Below, piece by piece: positions 1 through 8,598 of a stretch of DNA of 64,000 bases. Each line of letters starts with the position of its first letter. Within the stretch, counting starts at the first letter, position 1. Under the pieces are notes generated by a model, which saw only the letters and a list, made by a program, of their open reading frames with translations, had not been told where the DNA came from and did no database searches. Source of the DNA: an uncultured Flavobacteriaceae bacterium (GTDB taxonomy: Bacteria > Bacteroidota > Bacteroidia > Flavobacteriales > Flavobacteriaceae); contig CALSLW010000002.1 of assembly GCA_943787295.1 (NCBI GenBank), positions 276,189 to 340,188 on the forward strand, written 5' to 3'. A program made the translations under genes and the position numbers.

Positions 1-496
1 TATTGAAGTATCTAATGATCAAGCGGGTATATTGTCACATAAAAGTGTTACCTATACCTCAAATAACGAGATTGACATGCTTTACTATGATTGTTCTTAT
101 GATCCTAGTGATAAAAATAAATACATCAAGATGAAGGGACGAAAGGTTTATGAATTTGCCTTATCTCACGTTCCGCAGGCAATGAAAGCATGCTTAGATG
201 AGTCTGGTATTGAGATTGGCGATTTAAAGAAAGTCTTTATCCATCAAGCTAACATGAAAATGGACGAAGCCATCATTAAAAGATTCTACCGTTTGTATCG
301 CACAGCAGTTCCAGAAGGTGTACTTCCCATGAACATTCAAACATACGGAAACAGTTCTGTTGCCACCATCCCCACACTTTATGACCAAGTGTTAAAAAAC
401 GAACTGGAATCACACCAGTTAAACAAAGGGGACATCATTCTTTTTGCAAGTGTAGGCGCAGGAATGAATATTAATGCGATCACTTACAAGGTTTAG
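1..496 (+). CDS. 3-oxoacyl-ACP synthase III (FabH-like), C-terminal part
   Basis: The gene enters from the left edge; the reading frame is open from base 2, so the N-terminal half with the catalytic cysteine lies outside the window. The visible part carries the two other landmarks of ketoacyl synthase III enzymes: a HQAN motif (catalytic His) and, about 30 residues later, the YGNSS motif with the catalytic Asn, followed by a glycine-rich FASVGAGM end. FabH enzymes condense acyl-CoA with malonyl-ACP, but this branch of the thiolase fold also includes specialised ketosynthases, and without the N-terminus I cannot tell which. An mlaE-like gene follows on the same strand after 67 bp. Confidence 0.85.
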   Translation, partial: IEVSNDQAGILSHKSVTYTSNNEIDMLYYDCSYDPSDKNKYIKMKGRKVYEFALSHVPQAMKACLDESGIEIGDLKKVFIHQANMKMDEAIIKRFYRLYRTAVPEGVLPMNIQTYGNSSVATIPTLYDQVLKNELESHQLNKGDIILFASVGAGMNINAITYKV

Positions 497-563
497 TTAA
501 AACCCTTTTTTAGAATCCAAAAATATTAAGGGCTTAAGTCCTTCAAATTGCGTAATTTTAAGC

Positions 564-1304
564 ATGATAAAATTGCTTGAACATATCGGAAGATATTTTC
601 TCATGCTCCAAAGAACCTTTGGGAAATTCACCAAAGGAGCAGTCCTTAGAAAACTTATCGTTCGCGAAATTGACGACCTCATTATAGGCTCATTAGGTAT
701 TGTCGCCTTTATCTCCTTTTTTGTAGGAGGAGTAGTCGCCATACAAACCGCCATTAATTCTGACAATCCCTTATTACCAAAATACTTGGTAGGATTTGCC
801 ACAAGACAATCCATTATACTCGAATTTGCGCCCTCTTTCATTTCTGTAATTATGGCAGGAAAAGTGGGATCTTTTATCACCTCTTCCATTGGCACGATGC
901 GAGTTACAGAACAAATTGATGCTTTAAAGGTAATGGGAGTTAACACTTACAACTACCTTATTTTTCCAAAGATTGTCGCAATGACCTTGTACCCCTTTAT
1001 CATCGTGATCTCGATGTTTCTGGGGATCTTTGGCGGCTATGTCGCCTGCATCACAGGAGGCTTCTCTGCCCATGCCGACTTTATCGAAGGGTTGCAGTTA
1101 GAATTCAATCCCTTTCACGTGACTTATGCCTTTATCAAAACCTTTTTGTTTGCCATGCTACTCGCTACCATTCCCGCTTATCACGGCTACTATATGAAAG
1201 GTGGAGCTTTAGGAGTAGGAAAAGCAAGTACAACCTCTTTTGTATGGACGAGCGTAGCCATTATTGTCATGAATTCTTTTGTTACTAATCTTTTATTGAC
1301 CTAA
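564..1304 (+). CDS. mlaE: MlaE/YrbE-family ABC transporter permease
   Basis: A 246-residue inner-membrane permease of the MlaE family, which with an MlaF ATPase and an MCE-domain protein moves phospholipids between inner and outer membranes. The sequence shows about five hydrophobic segments and the family-typical central stretch with FAPSFISVIMAGKVGS and the following TEQIDALKVMG motif, where the permease contacts its ATPase. The ATG at 564 gives the usual family length. Its stop overlaps the start of the mlaF-like gene by one base (TAATG), so translation is probably coupled. No MCE (mlaD) gene follows; the next gene is on the opposite strand. Confidence 0.93.
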   Translation: MIKLLEHIGRYFLMLQRTFGKFTKGAVLRKLIVREIDDLIIGSLGIVAFISFFVGGVVAIQTAINSDNPLLPKYLVGFATRQSIILEFAPSFISVIMAGKVGSFITSSIGTMRVTEQIDALKVMGVNTYNYLIFPKIVAMTLYPFIIVISMFLGIFGGYVACITGGFSAHADFIEGLQLEFNPFHVTYAFIKTFLFAMLLATIPAYHGYYMKGGALGVGKASTTSFVWTSVAIIVMNSFVTNLLLT

Positions 1305-2071
1305 TGATAGCAGTAAACAACATTAGAAAATCATTTGACGGCACAGAAGTGCTCAAGGGGATAGATGCCAGTTTTGAAAAAGGAAAAACCAATCTAATCA
1401 TTGGGCAAAGTGGCTCTGGAAAGACGGTTTTTTTAAAATGTATCCTGGGCTTACATCAAGTTACCGAAGGTGAGATTATCTACAATAATGTTCCCTTTTC
1501 TAGTATGGACGAAAACGCCCAAACACTTTTAAGACAAGACATGGGAATGGTTTTCCAGGGGAGCGCTTTATTTGATTCGATGACGGTAGAAGAGAACGTT
1601 ATGTTCCCCATGCAAATGTTTACAGAGACCCCACAAGACGAGATTAGAGAACGGGCCAATATTGCCATTAACAGGGTTAATCTTGTGGATGCAAATCATA
1701 AATTACCTGCTGAGATTTCTGGGGGAATGAAAAAACGCGTTGCTATCGCCAGAGCAATTGTGATGAATCCCAACTATTTATTTTGCGATGAACCCAATTC
1801 TGGATTAGATCCAAAAACGGCCATTTTGATCGATAATCTTATTCAAGAGATTACCCAAGAATACCAAATCACCACCATTATCAACACCCATGACATGAAT
1901 TCTGTGATGGAAATTGGAGAAAAAATCATCTTCCTTAGAGAAGGATTTAAAAGTTGGGAAGGAACAAATAAAGATATCTTTAGAACAGATAACGAAGCCG
2001 TGACCAATTTTGTCTACTCTTCAGAACTATTTAAAAAAGTGCGTAAGGTATACTTAGAAGAAAGCGAATAA
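1304..2071 (+). CDS. mlaF: MlaF-type ABC transporter ATP-binding protein
   Basis: A 255-residue ABC ATPase that should energise the MlaE-like permease encoded just upstream. Visible motifs are Walker A (GQSGSGKT, about residues 35-42), the Q-loop (MVFQGSALFDSMT), the signature LSGG-like EISGGMKKRVAIARA, Walker B (YLFCDEPNSGLD) and the switch histidine (NTHDM). Both the order of motifs and the length are those of the MlaF branch. The stop codon directly abuts the stop of the convergent manC gene with no spacer. Confidence 0.94.
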   Translation: MIAVNNIRKSFDGTEVLKGIDASFEKGKTNLIIGQSGSGKTVFLKCILGLHQVTEGEIIYNNVPFSSMDENAQTLLRQDMGMVFQGSALFDSMTVEENVMFPMQMFTETPQDEIRERANIAINRVNLVDANHKLPAEISGGMKKRVAIARAIVMNPNYLFCDEPNSGLDPKTAILIDNLIQEITQEYQITTIINTHDMNSVMEIGEKIIFLREGFKSWEGTNKDIFRTDNEAVTNFVYSSELFKKVRKVYLEESE

Positions 2072-3154
2072 CTAGGCGATTTCATCGCCAAATTGATTTT
2101 TTGCTTGAGCTCTTAAGTCTTTAACCGACTGATCTTCTCCTTTAGGGTAAATCAATAAAACTCCTTCTTCTTCTACCACAACAAAGTCTTTCAAACCTTT
2201 GACTACAACTACTTTCTCTTTAGAAGAATAAATCATATTCCCACTAGCTTGATCTGAGATCAGATGCGCTTTGACGGTTACATTATCCTCGTTAGTTTGC
2301 GCTAATTGTTCGTGTAAAGAAGACCAAGTACCCAAGTCGTTCCACAGAAAAGAAGCCTTAATCATCACAATATTACTCGCTCTTTCTAGAATGGCATAGT
2401 CAATAGAAATGTTGTCTGCCTTAGGATATTGTTTTGCTAAAAAAACTTGTTCTTGGGGGGTGTCAAAATAGGCTTTACCTTCTTCAAACAAGGCATGCAT
2501 ATCAGGTTGATGCTTCGCAAAAGCGTTTAAAATGGACGCACAAGACCAAACAAACATCCCTGAATTCCAAAAGTAGTTCCCAGCAGATAAAAAAGTTTCA
2601 GCCTTTTCTAAAGTAGGCTTTTCAGTAAACTGACTGATAGCTGTTATTTGCGCAGACTTATCTTGAACCTCCAGATAGCCATATCCAGTATGAGGGGAAT
2701 TAGGAGGAATCCCAAAGGTGAGCAACTCCTGCTCGCTTGCAGCTCTTTTAAGGGCTAATTGAACATCTACTTGATAAGCGTCTAAATGATCTATAAAGTG
2801 ATCACTGGGCAAGACTAACATGGTCGCTGCGGGATCTTTGTGGTGTATTTTTTGCGCTGCATATAAAATACATGGCGCAGTATTTCTCATAACGGGCTCA
2901 CAGATAATTTGATCTGAAGAAAGGCCTGGTAGCTGTTGTTCAACTAGAGATTTATAGCCTTCGTTCGTAAGGATATAAACATTCTCTTTTGGAACAATCC
3001 CTTCTAGGCGATCGATCGTTTGCTGTAATAAAGTTCTTCCTATTCCCGTTAAATCTTGAAATTGCTTAGGAAAGGAAGCTCTACTGGTAGGCCAAAAACG
3101 ACTTCCTACTCCGCCGGCCATGATTAAAGCATAATAATGATTGTTTTCTTTCAT
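2072..3154 (-). CDS. manC: Mannose-1-phosphate guanylyltransferase
   Basis: Makes GDP-mannose from mannose-1-phosphate and GTP, feeding glycan and polyprenol-phosphate-mannose synthesis. The N-terminus has the nucleotidyltransferase signature AGGVGSRFWPTSRASFPKQF (from about residue 13), and NTAPCILYAA, LPSDHFI and the sugar-binding EKP and FWNSGMF motifs follow. At 360 residues it is the short, single-domain form and lacks the phosphomannose isomerase domain of bifunctional ManC/AlgA proteins. It is the last gene of a minus-strand run after the SDR and SprT genes, starting immediately after the SprT stop. Its product could supply the mannosyltransferases at 42-45 kb and the polyprenol-phosphate mannose synthase at 60.3 kb (inference). 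Confidence 0.93.
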   Translation of the reverse strand: MKENNHYYALIMAGGVGSRFWPTSRASFPKQFQDLTGIGRTLLQQTIDRLEGIVPKENVYILTNEGYKSLVEQQLPGLSSDQIICEPVMRNTAPCILYAAQKIHHKDPAATMLVLPSDHFIDHLDAYQVDVQLALKRAASEQELLTFGIPPNSPHTGYGYLEVQDKSAQITAISQFTEKPTLEKAETFLSAGNYFWNSGMFVWSCASILNAFAKHQPDMHALFEEGKAYFDTPQEQVFLAKQYPKADNISIDYAILERASNIVMIKASFLWNDLGTWSSLHEQLAQTNEDNVTVKAHLISDQASGNMIYSSKEKVVVVKGLKDFVVVEEEGVLLIYPKGEDQSVKDLRAQAKNQFGDEIA

Positions 3155-3748
3155 TTAATGTTCAATTTGCTCCACTTCTGCATTAGGTTGAAAAAGATAG
3201 GCTTTCCCAGAACTTACTTCTTTGCAAACATATCGTTTTCTGCGTTTTTCACCTTTTTGAAAAACCCTGCCGTTGTCTAATTTAAATTTAGCTTCTATGG
3301 GCAATTCAAAGATAGCTTTTTTATGAGTGGAAGGATCATATTGTTTTAGGGCTAAGCCCAAATGGATATCTGTATCACTACTCGCCTTTGGATTCATCAT
3401 ATGCCTGCCAAAGACTTCTAACAAAGGAGCAGGAAAAACCGAAGGAATTAAAAAAGGTTGCACTATACTGTTAAAAGTATTTTTCCATTCTTTTCCATGC
3501 GGTGCAATGCGATAACCAAACGCTTGAAAAGCGAGGTGATGGGCAATTTCATGTAAAAGGGTGATTAAAAACCTATAGGGATTATCACTTTCATTAACGG
3601 TGATCTGTGTTTTACCCGAAGCTAATTTGCGAAAATCACCATGCTTTGTTTTGCGTTTTTTAACCACCTTAATTACAACAGGCTGATTGTTTAAAAGATC
3701 GCCTATCTTCTCTTGAGCTGCTATTGGGATATAGTTATTAAAGCTCAT
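3155..3748 (-). CDS. SprT-like zinc metalloprotease domain protein
   Basis: A 197-residue protein with the SprT-type zinc-protease motif HEIAH at residues 66-70, inside LITLLHEIAHHLAF. The family also includes the eukaryotic DNA-protein crosslink protease SPRTN, but the role of bacterial members is not settled. The basic C-terminal part (KGEKRRKRYVCK) looks like a degenerate zinc-ribbon region with only one visible cysteine. It sits between the SDR gene (6 bp upstream) and manC (0 bp downstream), so the three probably share a transcript although no functional link is evident. No signal peptide is seen; the protein should be cytoplasmic. Confidence 0.85.
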   Translation of the reverse strand: MSFNNYIPIAAQEKIGDLLNNQPVVIKVVKKRKTKHGDFRKLASGKTQITVNESDNPYRFLITLLHEIAHHLAFQAFGYRIAPHGKEWKNTFNSIVQPFLIPSVFPAPLLEVFGRHMMNPKASSDTDIHLGLALKQYDPSTHKKAIFELPIEAKFKLDNGRVFQKGEKRRKRYVCKEVSSGKAYLFQPNAEVEQIEH

Positions 3749-3754
3749 TGCAAA

Positions 3755-4423
3755 TTATGGTGTGCTAGAAGAGACTTGTAACACCTTTCCGTTGTAATAC
3801 AACTGTCCTGTCAAACAGAAATCTAATACATAGGTAGCGAAATCTTCTGCAGTTATAGGCGCTTCAAAACCTGGGAAAGCTTCTGCTAACATTTGTGTTT
3901 GAACTGCCCCTAGGGCCAAAGCGTTACATCGAGGCCCGCTTTCTTTAAACTCTTCTGCCCAGAGTTCTGTCAAGGTGATCACGGCTGCTTTACTGCTGCT
4001 GTAGATCGACAAGCCGGGAAATTTAGCACTTCCTTGAATCCCACCCATACTACTTATATTAACGATATGCCCGCTAGAAGTCATTTGAGGTAAAACCAAG
4101 CGAGTTAGTTCTGCTAAGCCAAAGACATTCACCTTATAGATTCGCTCATAAAGGGCAAAGTTGCTCTCTCCTACTGGTGTATTCGTTAACAGTCCAGCGT
4201 TATTGAGCAAGACATCTATTTGGGTACCGTCTAATTGAGCAATAAAATTCTCGATTTGTTCTGGCTCTGCTAGATCGACAGCATAAGGGTTTATTCTTTC
4301 AATGCCTTTTAGAGCGTCAATATTTCGAGATAGGGCAATGACTTGATGTCCTTGCTTTGCTGCAAGAAGTGCAGTGGCATGTCCAATTCCTTTCCCTGCT
4401 CCTGTAATTAATAGTGTTTTCAC
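3755..4423 (-). CDS. Short-chain dehydrogenase/reductase (SDR)
   Basis: A 222-residue classical SDR with the nucleotide-binding TGAGKGIGHA motif at residues 7-16, NNAG, the catalytic serine in VNISSMGG and the YSSSK active-site Tyr/Lys pair. The substrate cannot be read from the sequence. It is the first gene of the minus-strand SDR-SprT-manC run; the region just upstream holds the terminator of pdhC, so its promoter must lie between that hairpin and the start codon. A TATCTTTA sequence there matches seven of eight positions of the Bacteroidota -7 box. Confidence 0.9.
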   Translation of the reverse strand: MKTLLITGAGKGIGHATALLAAKQGHQVIALSRNIDALKGIERINPYAVDLAEPEQIENFIAQLDGTQIDVLLNNAGLLTNTPVGESNFALYERIYKVNVFGLAELTRLVLPQMTSSGHIVNISSMGGIQGSAKFPGLSIYSSSKAAVITLTELWAEEFKESGPRCNALALGAVQTQMLAEAFPGFEAPITAEDFATYVLDFCLTGQLYYNGKVLQVSSSTP

Positions 4424-4439
4424 GGGTTTTTTTTTAAAG

Positions 4440-4466
4440 ATAAAAAAACCCGCTCAATGGCGGGTT
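4440..4466 (-). terminator. Rho-independent terminator after pdhC
   Basis: A 7-bp GC-rich stem (AACCCGC at 4447-4453 pairing with GCGGGTT at 4460-4466, 6-nt loop), followed on the minus strand by a run of seven T. It lies 21 bp beyond the pdhC stop codon and isolates the pyruvate dehydrogenase operon from the SDR operon. Confidence 0.85.
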
Positions 4467-4487
4467 ATTTCTATTGTAATTGCTTGC

Positions 4488-6095
4488 TTAAACAAGCATG
4501 GTTACTGGATTTTCAATATATCCTTTAAGGGTTTGCAAAAATAAAGACCCTGTTGCACCATCGACAGAACGGTGGTCACAAGCAAGGGTTAATTTCATGG
4601 TATGACCCACTACAATTGCTCCATTTTTAACCACTGGCTTTTCTACAATTGCCCCTACAGAGAGAATCGCAGAATTAGGTTGATTGATAATCGAGGTAAA
4701 GGTTTCGATACCAAACATCCCTAAGTTAGAAATTGTAAACGTACTTCCATCCATTTCTGCTGGGGTAAGTTTTTTATCTCTAGCTCTTCCAGCATAATCT
4801 CTAACTTGCGCCCCTATTTGAGGGAGAGACAATTCGTCTGCAAATTTAACGACTGGTACAACTAAGCCATCTTCAACAGCTACAGCTACTCCCATGTGCA
4901 CGTGGTGATTCTTGACAATTTTATCATCATGCCAACGTGAATTTACTTGAGGGTGCTGTTTTAACGCTTTGGCGGTAGCCTTTACAACAATATCATTAAA
5001 AGAAATCTTTGTGTCTGGAACAGAGTTGTATTGTTGACGGAAAGCCATTGCATTTTCCATATCAAACTCAACGCTTAAATAATAGTGTGGTGCATTGAAT
5101 TTAGACGCAGCTAAACGCTTTGCAATGGTTTTACGCATTTGATTATTGGGTACTTCTTCTGCCGACTCGATTCCTTGAGGCATAGCGGCAACACCACTTA
5201 CTGTCCCTTGATAATTTTCAATATCGCGCTTAACAATTCTTCCACCATCTCCAGATCCTGGAACGTTGGCAATTTGAATCCCACGTTCTTCTGCGAGTTT
5301 TTTAGCGAGTGGGGAAGCGATTACACGACCACTAGTGTTTTGTGTAGGAACAGGTGCAGGTGCTGCTTGCTTAAGCGGTGCTGCAATTGGAGTTACTGCT
5401 GGCGCAGGAGCAGCTACAGCTGCTTTAGGTGTTTCAACTACAGCAGCAGCTTCTTGAGTAGAAGCAGATGCCGCAGCAATAGCTTGGTCAACATCTACAT
5501 CTTTATCACCGATAATAGCTAATAAGCTATCTACTGGCGCAGACTCTCCTTCTTGAATTCCAATATGCAATAGGGTTCCCGCATAAAATGCTTCGAACTC
5601 CATGGTAGCTTTATCTGTTTCGATTTCAGCGAGAATATCGCCTTCATTAACTGTATCCCCAACTTTTTTCAACCAGGTGGCAACGGTACCTTCTTCCATG
5701 GTATCGCTCAAGCGAGGCATGGTAATTACTTCAACATTATCTGGCATAGTTGCTGCTGCAGTTGTTGTCTCTTGTGCTGGAGCAGCTTGATCTTCAGTAG
5801 AAGCTGGAGCTACTGCTTCTGATGCGTCACCACTAAGGTGAGCAGAAATATCTTCTCCTTTTTCGCCTACAATAGCTAATAAAGAATCTACTGGAGCTGT
5901 TTCTCCTTCTTGAATCCCAATATGCAAGAGTTCGCCTTCATAAAAAGCTTCGAACTCCATGGTGGCTTTATCTGTTTCAATTTCAGCTAAAATATCTCCT
6001 TCTTTCACGGTGTCACCTACTTTTTTGAACCATGTTGCTACGGTTCCTTCTTCCATGGTGTCGCTCAAACGAGGCATGTTAATAATCTCTGCCAT
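4488..6095 (-). CDS. pdhC: Pyruvate dehydrogenase E2, dihydrolipoamide acetyltransferase
   Basis: The 535-residue core subunit of pyruvate dehydrogenase, transferring the acetyl group from lipoate to CoA. Domains in order: lipoyl domain 1 (about 4-78, lipoylated Lys43 in ETDKATM), Ala/Pro linker, lipoyl domain 2 (about 123-197, Lys162), a longer Ala/Pro linker, a peripheral-subunit-binding domain (about 258-295, ASPLAKKLA to GRIVKRDI), and the catalytic acyltransferase domain with the DHRSVDG active-site motif near residue 508. The two lipoyl domains are nearly identical. It follows pdhA by 2 bp on the same transcript; the E1-beta gene is not in the window, as is usual in Flavobacteriia. Confidence 0.97.
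   Translation of the reverse strand: MAEIINMPRLSDTMEEGTVATWFKKVGDTVKEGDILAEIETDKATMEFEAFYEGELLHIGIQEGETAPVDSLLAIVGEKGEDISAHLSGDASEAVAPASTEDQAAPAQETTTAAATMPDNVEVITMPRLSDTMEEGTVATWLKKVGDTVNEGDILAEIETDKATMEFEAFYAGTLLHIGIQEGESAPVDSLLAIIGDKDVDVDQAIAAASASTQEAAAVVETPKAAVAAPAPAVTPIAAPLKQAAPAPVPTQNTSGRVIASPLAKKLAEERGIQIANVPGSGDGGRIVKRDIENYQGTVSGVAAMPQGIESAEEVPNNQMRKTIAKRLAASKFNAPHYYLSVEFDMENAMAFRQQYNSVPDTKISFNDIVVKATAKALKQHPQVNSRWHDDKIVKNHHVHMGVAVAVEDGLVVPVVKFADELSLPQIGAQVRDYAGRARDKKLTPAEMDGSTFTISNLGMFGIETFTSIINQPNSAILSVGAIVEKPVVKNGAIVVGHTMKLTLACDHRSVDGATGSLFLQTLKGYIENPVTMLV
5505..6086 (-). repeat. Duplicated lipoyl-domain coding segment inside pdhC
   Basis: Two copies of about 225 bp (5862-6086 and 5505-5729) encode 75-residue lipoyl domains that differ at only a few positions. 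They are separated by about 130 bp encoding the Ala/Pro/Thr linker. Internal lipoyl duplication is common in E2 proteins; the low divergence suggests recent duplication, gene conversion or strong constraint. Confidence 0.85.
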
Positions 6096-6097
6096 TA

Positions 6098-7099
6098 CTA
6101 GCTTAATTTATGTTTTAAAAATGGATAATTAGGCTCTTCATATACAGCGTCATACATCACAGATTTTTCTGGATAAGGTGACTCTTCTGCAAATTTTTCA
6201 CATTCTGCTACTCGAGCTTTAACATCAACTTCAATGGCATTTAGCTCATCGTCGCTTAAGTACTTTTTCTCAACAATAATATCTTTTACCTGAGTAATAG
6301 GATCAATTTTTTTGTATTCTTCCACCTCGGATTTTGTACGGTAGTGTTGAGCATCTGACATTGAATGCCCTCGATAACGATAAGTTTTCATTTCTAAGAA
6401 AGTTGGTCCTTTCCCGTCTCGAGCGTGTTTCATTGCTTTGTCTAAGGCTTTCGCAACTGCGACTGGATCCATTCCATCTACCGGTCCACAAGGCATTTCA
6501 TAGCCTAAACCTAGTTTCCAAATTTCTTGATGTGAAGCCGTTCTAGCAACAGAGGTTCCCATGGCATATCCATTGTTTTCAACAATAAATACGACGGGAA
6601 GTTCCCAAAGTGTAGCAAGGTTTAGGGTCTCGTGAAGTGATCCTTGACGCACGGCACCATCTCCCATAAAGCAAAGGGTTACTGCACCTGTATTATGGTA
6701 TTTATCCCCAAAAGCCATTCCGGCTCCTAATGGGATTTGTCCTCCTACAATTCCGTGTCCACCATGGAAGCGATGTTCTTTTGAAAAAATGTGCATTGAT
6801 CCACCTAGACCATTTGAAGTTCCGGTAGCTTTTCCGTACAATTCTGCCATAACACGTTTTGGGTCCACCCCCATCCCAATGGGCTGAACGTGATTTCGAT
6901 ATGCAGTAATCATACGATCTTTACCTAATTCCATGACGTTTAAAGCTCCCGCAAGGATAGCTTCTTGTCCATTGTAAAGGTGGAGGAATCCACGCACTTT
7001 TTGCTGGATGTAAACGGCAGCTAGTTTGTCTTCAAATTTGCGCCAGAACAGCATGTCTTTGTACCAATCTATATAGGTCTGTTTGGTAATTTTTTTCAT
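6098..7099 (-). CDS. pdhA: Pyruvate dehydrogenase E1 component, alpha subunit
   Basis: A 333-residue thiamine-diphosphate subunit that decarboxylates pyruvate as a heterotetramer with E1-beta. It contains the ThDP motif GDGAVRQGSLHE ending in VENNGYAMGT, the GGSMHIF and HGGHGIVGGQIPLGAG stretches, and the RYRGHSMSD phosphorylation-loop-like segment typical of alpha subunits. The ATG at 7099 gives the family-typical start MKKITKQTYIDWYKDML. It is the first gene of the pdhA-pdhC operon and has a good promoter match upstream. E1-beta must be encoded elsewhere. Confidence 0.96.
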   Translation of the reverse strand: MKKITKQTYIDWYKDMLFWRKFEDKLAAVYIQQKVRGFLHLYNGQEAILAGALNVMELGKDRMITAYRNHVQPIGMGVDPKRVMAELYGKATGTSNGLGGSMHIFSKEHRFHGGHGIVGGQIPLGAGMAFGDKYHNTGAVTLCFMGDGAVRQGSLHETLNLATLWELPVVFIVENNGYAMGTSVARTASHQEIWKLGLGYEMPCGPVDGMDPVAVAKALDKAMKHARDGKGPTFLEMKTYRYRGHSMSDAQHYRTKSEVEEYKKIDPITQVKDIIVEKKYLSDDELNAIEVDVKARVAECEKFAEESPYPEKSVMYDAVYEEPNYPFLKHKLS

Positions 7100-7133
7100 T
7101 CGTTAAGCGAGTGATTATGATTTCTTTCAGGGA

Positions 7134-7167
7134 CAAAAATACCACATTTTAGTGAGAAATCAGACAA
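7134..7167 (-). promoter_or_regulatory. Predicted promoter of pdhA-pdhC
   Basis: On the minus strand a -33 TTG (7165-7167) is followed after 23 nt by TATTTTTG (7134-7141), a full match to the Bacteroidota -7 consensus TAnnTTTG. Transcription should start near 7128, giving a leader of roughly 30 nt before pdhA. Confidence 0.6.
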
Positions 7168-7216
7168 CAAAAAGAGGCTTAAAAGTTATTATTCCAAGAG
7201 AAAAATAAATCTTTTG

Positions 7217-8383
7217 CTAATTCGAAGTTTCGGTCAAAAGCTCTGGACTAGCAGAAAGATTAAATGTAAGCGAAAAACGCAGGGTGTTTTCAAGTGGGTT
7301 TCTAATCCTCGAGGTAGAAAATAAATAAGAGATATCAATGGTGGCAAAATCTAATCTAAAGCCGGCCCCTATGGTTAAAAATCGCCTGGATCCTTTTTCT
7401 AAACTCTCGTTAAAGTAACCGGTTCGCAAGGCAAAAGAATCTTGAAAAACATATTCAACTCCTGTTGCCCAAGTGATTTCTTTTAACTCTTCACTAAAAC
7501 CATCTGGAGCATCGTTAAAGGATTCAAAAATACCTTTAAGAAAGGTAATATCGGGTTGTTGATAGCCCACTATATCACCGTTCTCAATTATAGCTACTGG
7601 AGAAGGAACCAATAATTTATTGAGTTCTAAATTAAAATTCAGCGCATTGTTCGTGTCTAAAACCAAGTCTAATCCTGTTCCTATTCTAAGGTTGGTAGGG
7701 ATAAAGTTTTTTTGACCACCTTCATCATATTTTAATCGAGGCCCTATATTAGAGATATTCATCCCATAACGCATACGACCTTTATTCTCTCCCAGATCAA
7801 AAACATCCCCGCGATAGAATCCAGCAATATCCACCCCTAAAGTATTCGCGGGGGTTGCATCTAGATCGGTGGAAAGTTTTAAATCAGAACGGATAAATCT
7901 ACCCGCAACTGCAAGCGAGAATTTCTCATTTAATTTTAATCCATATGAAACATCAAGGGTAAGCTCATTAGGGCGTTCAATACCTTGCTGTATAATGGTG
8001 TTTGCGACTAAGTCGTTGAATTGGATATCGCCAAGGCTAAAGTATTTTAAACTTGCCCCCCATGCACTGCGCTCAGTATTTTTTGTGAAGTAAGTAATAT
8101 TAGCCAGAAAAATATCATCTACTAATTTGCTTAAATAAGGCGTATAACTCACCCCTAATCCTTGACTTCTTTCTGCAAAAACATATTTTGCAGGATTCCA
8201 TTGTTGAGAATAAACATCTGCAGATGTAGCCACCCCTAGTTCTCCCATTCCAGCAGATCGTGCATCTGGGGTAATAAGCAAAAAGGGAACTCCAGTCGTT
8301 ATAACACGACTGTCGTTTTGTCCTGAAACAGATAAAGCTGTAACAAGCGCTAAAAGATTTAGGTATAAGTAGAACCTCTTCAA
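7217..8383 (-). CDS. porV: Type IX secretion outer-membrane protein PorV
   Basis: PorV (LptO) is an outer-membrane beta-barrel that takes cargo from the type IX translocon SprA and delivers it to the PorU attachment complex. The protein has a signal peptide ending near LSVSGQ, then the family-typical DARSAGMGELGVAT and QQWNPAKY segments, amphipathic beta-strands and an aromatic C-terminal region. The frame has no ATG start. TTG codons at 8383, 8419 and 8452 are possible; 8383 gives a classical signal peptide (MKRFYLYLNLL), while 8419 is preceded by a perfect AAGGAG at 5 nt spacing. It is divergent from gldJ; porU, which sits between the two in Flavobacterium johnsoniae, is absent here. Confidence 0.93.
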   Translation of the reverse strand: MKRFYLYLNLLALVTALSVSGQNDSRVITTGVPFLLITPDARSAGMGELGVATSADVYSQQWNPAKYVFAERSQGLGVSYTPYLSKLVDDIFLANITYFTKNTERSAWGASLKYFSLGDIQFNDLVANTIIQQGIERPNELTLDVSYGLKLNEKFSLAVAGRFIRSDLKLSTDLDATPANTLGVDIAGFYRGDVFDLGENKGRMRYGMNISNIGPRLKYDEGGQKNFIPTNLRIGTGLDLVLDTNNALNFNLELNKLLVPSPVAIIENGDIVGYQQPDITFLKGIFESFNDAPDGFSEELKEITWATGVEYVFQDSFALRTGYFNESLEKGSRRFLTIGAGFRLDFATIDISYLFSTSRIRNPLENTLRFSLTFNLSASPELLTETSN

Positions 8384-8424
8384 GTAAATTGCGTTTAAAT
8401 CTATTGTGTTATAACGCAAGAAAT

Positions 8425-8430
8425 CTCCTT
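8425..8430 (-). promoter_or_regulatory. Shine-Dalgarno-like AAGGAG upstream of a TTG in porV
   Basis: AAGGAG lies 5 nt before the TTG at 8419 in the porV frame. Strong Shine-Dalgarno sequences are uncommon in Bacteroidota, so this is either the signal that allows a TTG start or coincidence. It would add 12 residues before the classical signal peptide. Confidence 0.35.
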
Positions 8431-8598
8431 TTCTTATGCAAAAATTCAACAATTTATGCGGGATGAAAAATTTTTACAATAAATCGATAATGACTGCGTT
8501 ATATAGTCATATTGTAGTACGTCAAAATAGTTTGGCTTGCATCAATATTTTGTATATTGCACTAATTAATAGCGGTATAGAATTGTAAACGATAAAGT

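Noticed and set aside
497..946. 149-codon open frame antisense to the mlaE-like gene
   Set aside because: It lies wholly opposite a clear MlaE coding region; the translation has no recognisable domain and no promoter.
5139..5522. 127-codon Ser/Cys-rich frame opposite pdhC
   Set aside because: It is the mirror of the Ala/Pro-rich E2 linker; low-complexity composition explains its length.
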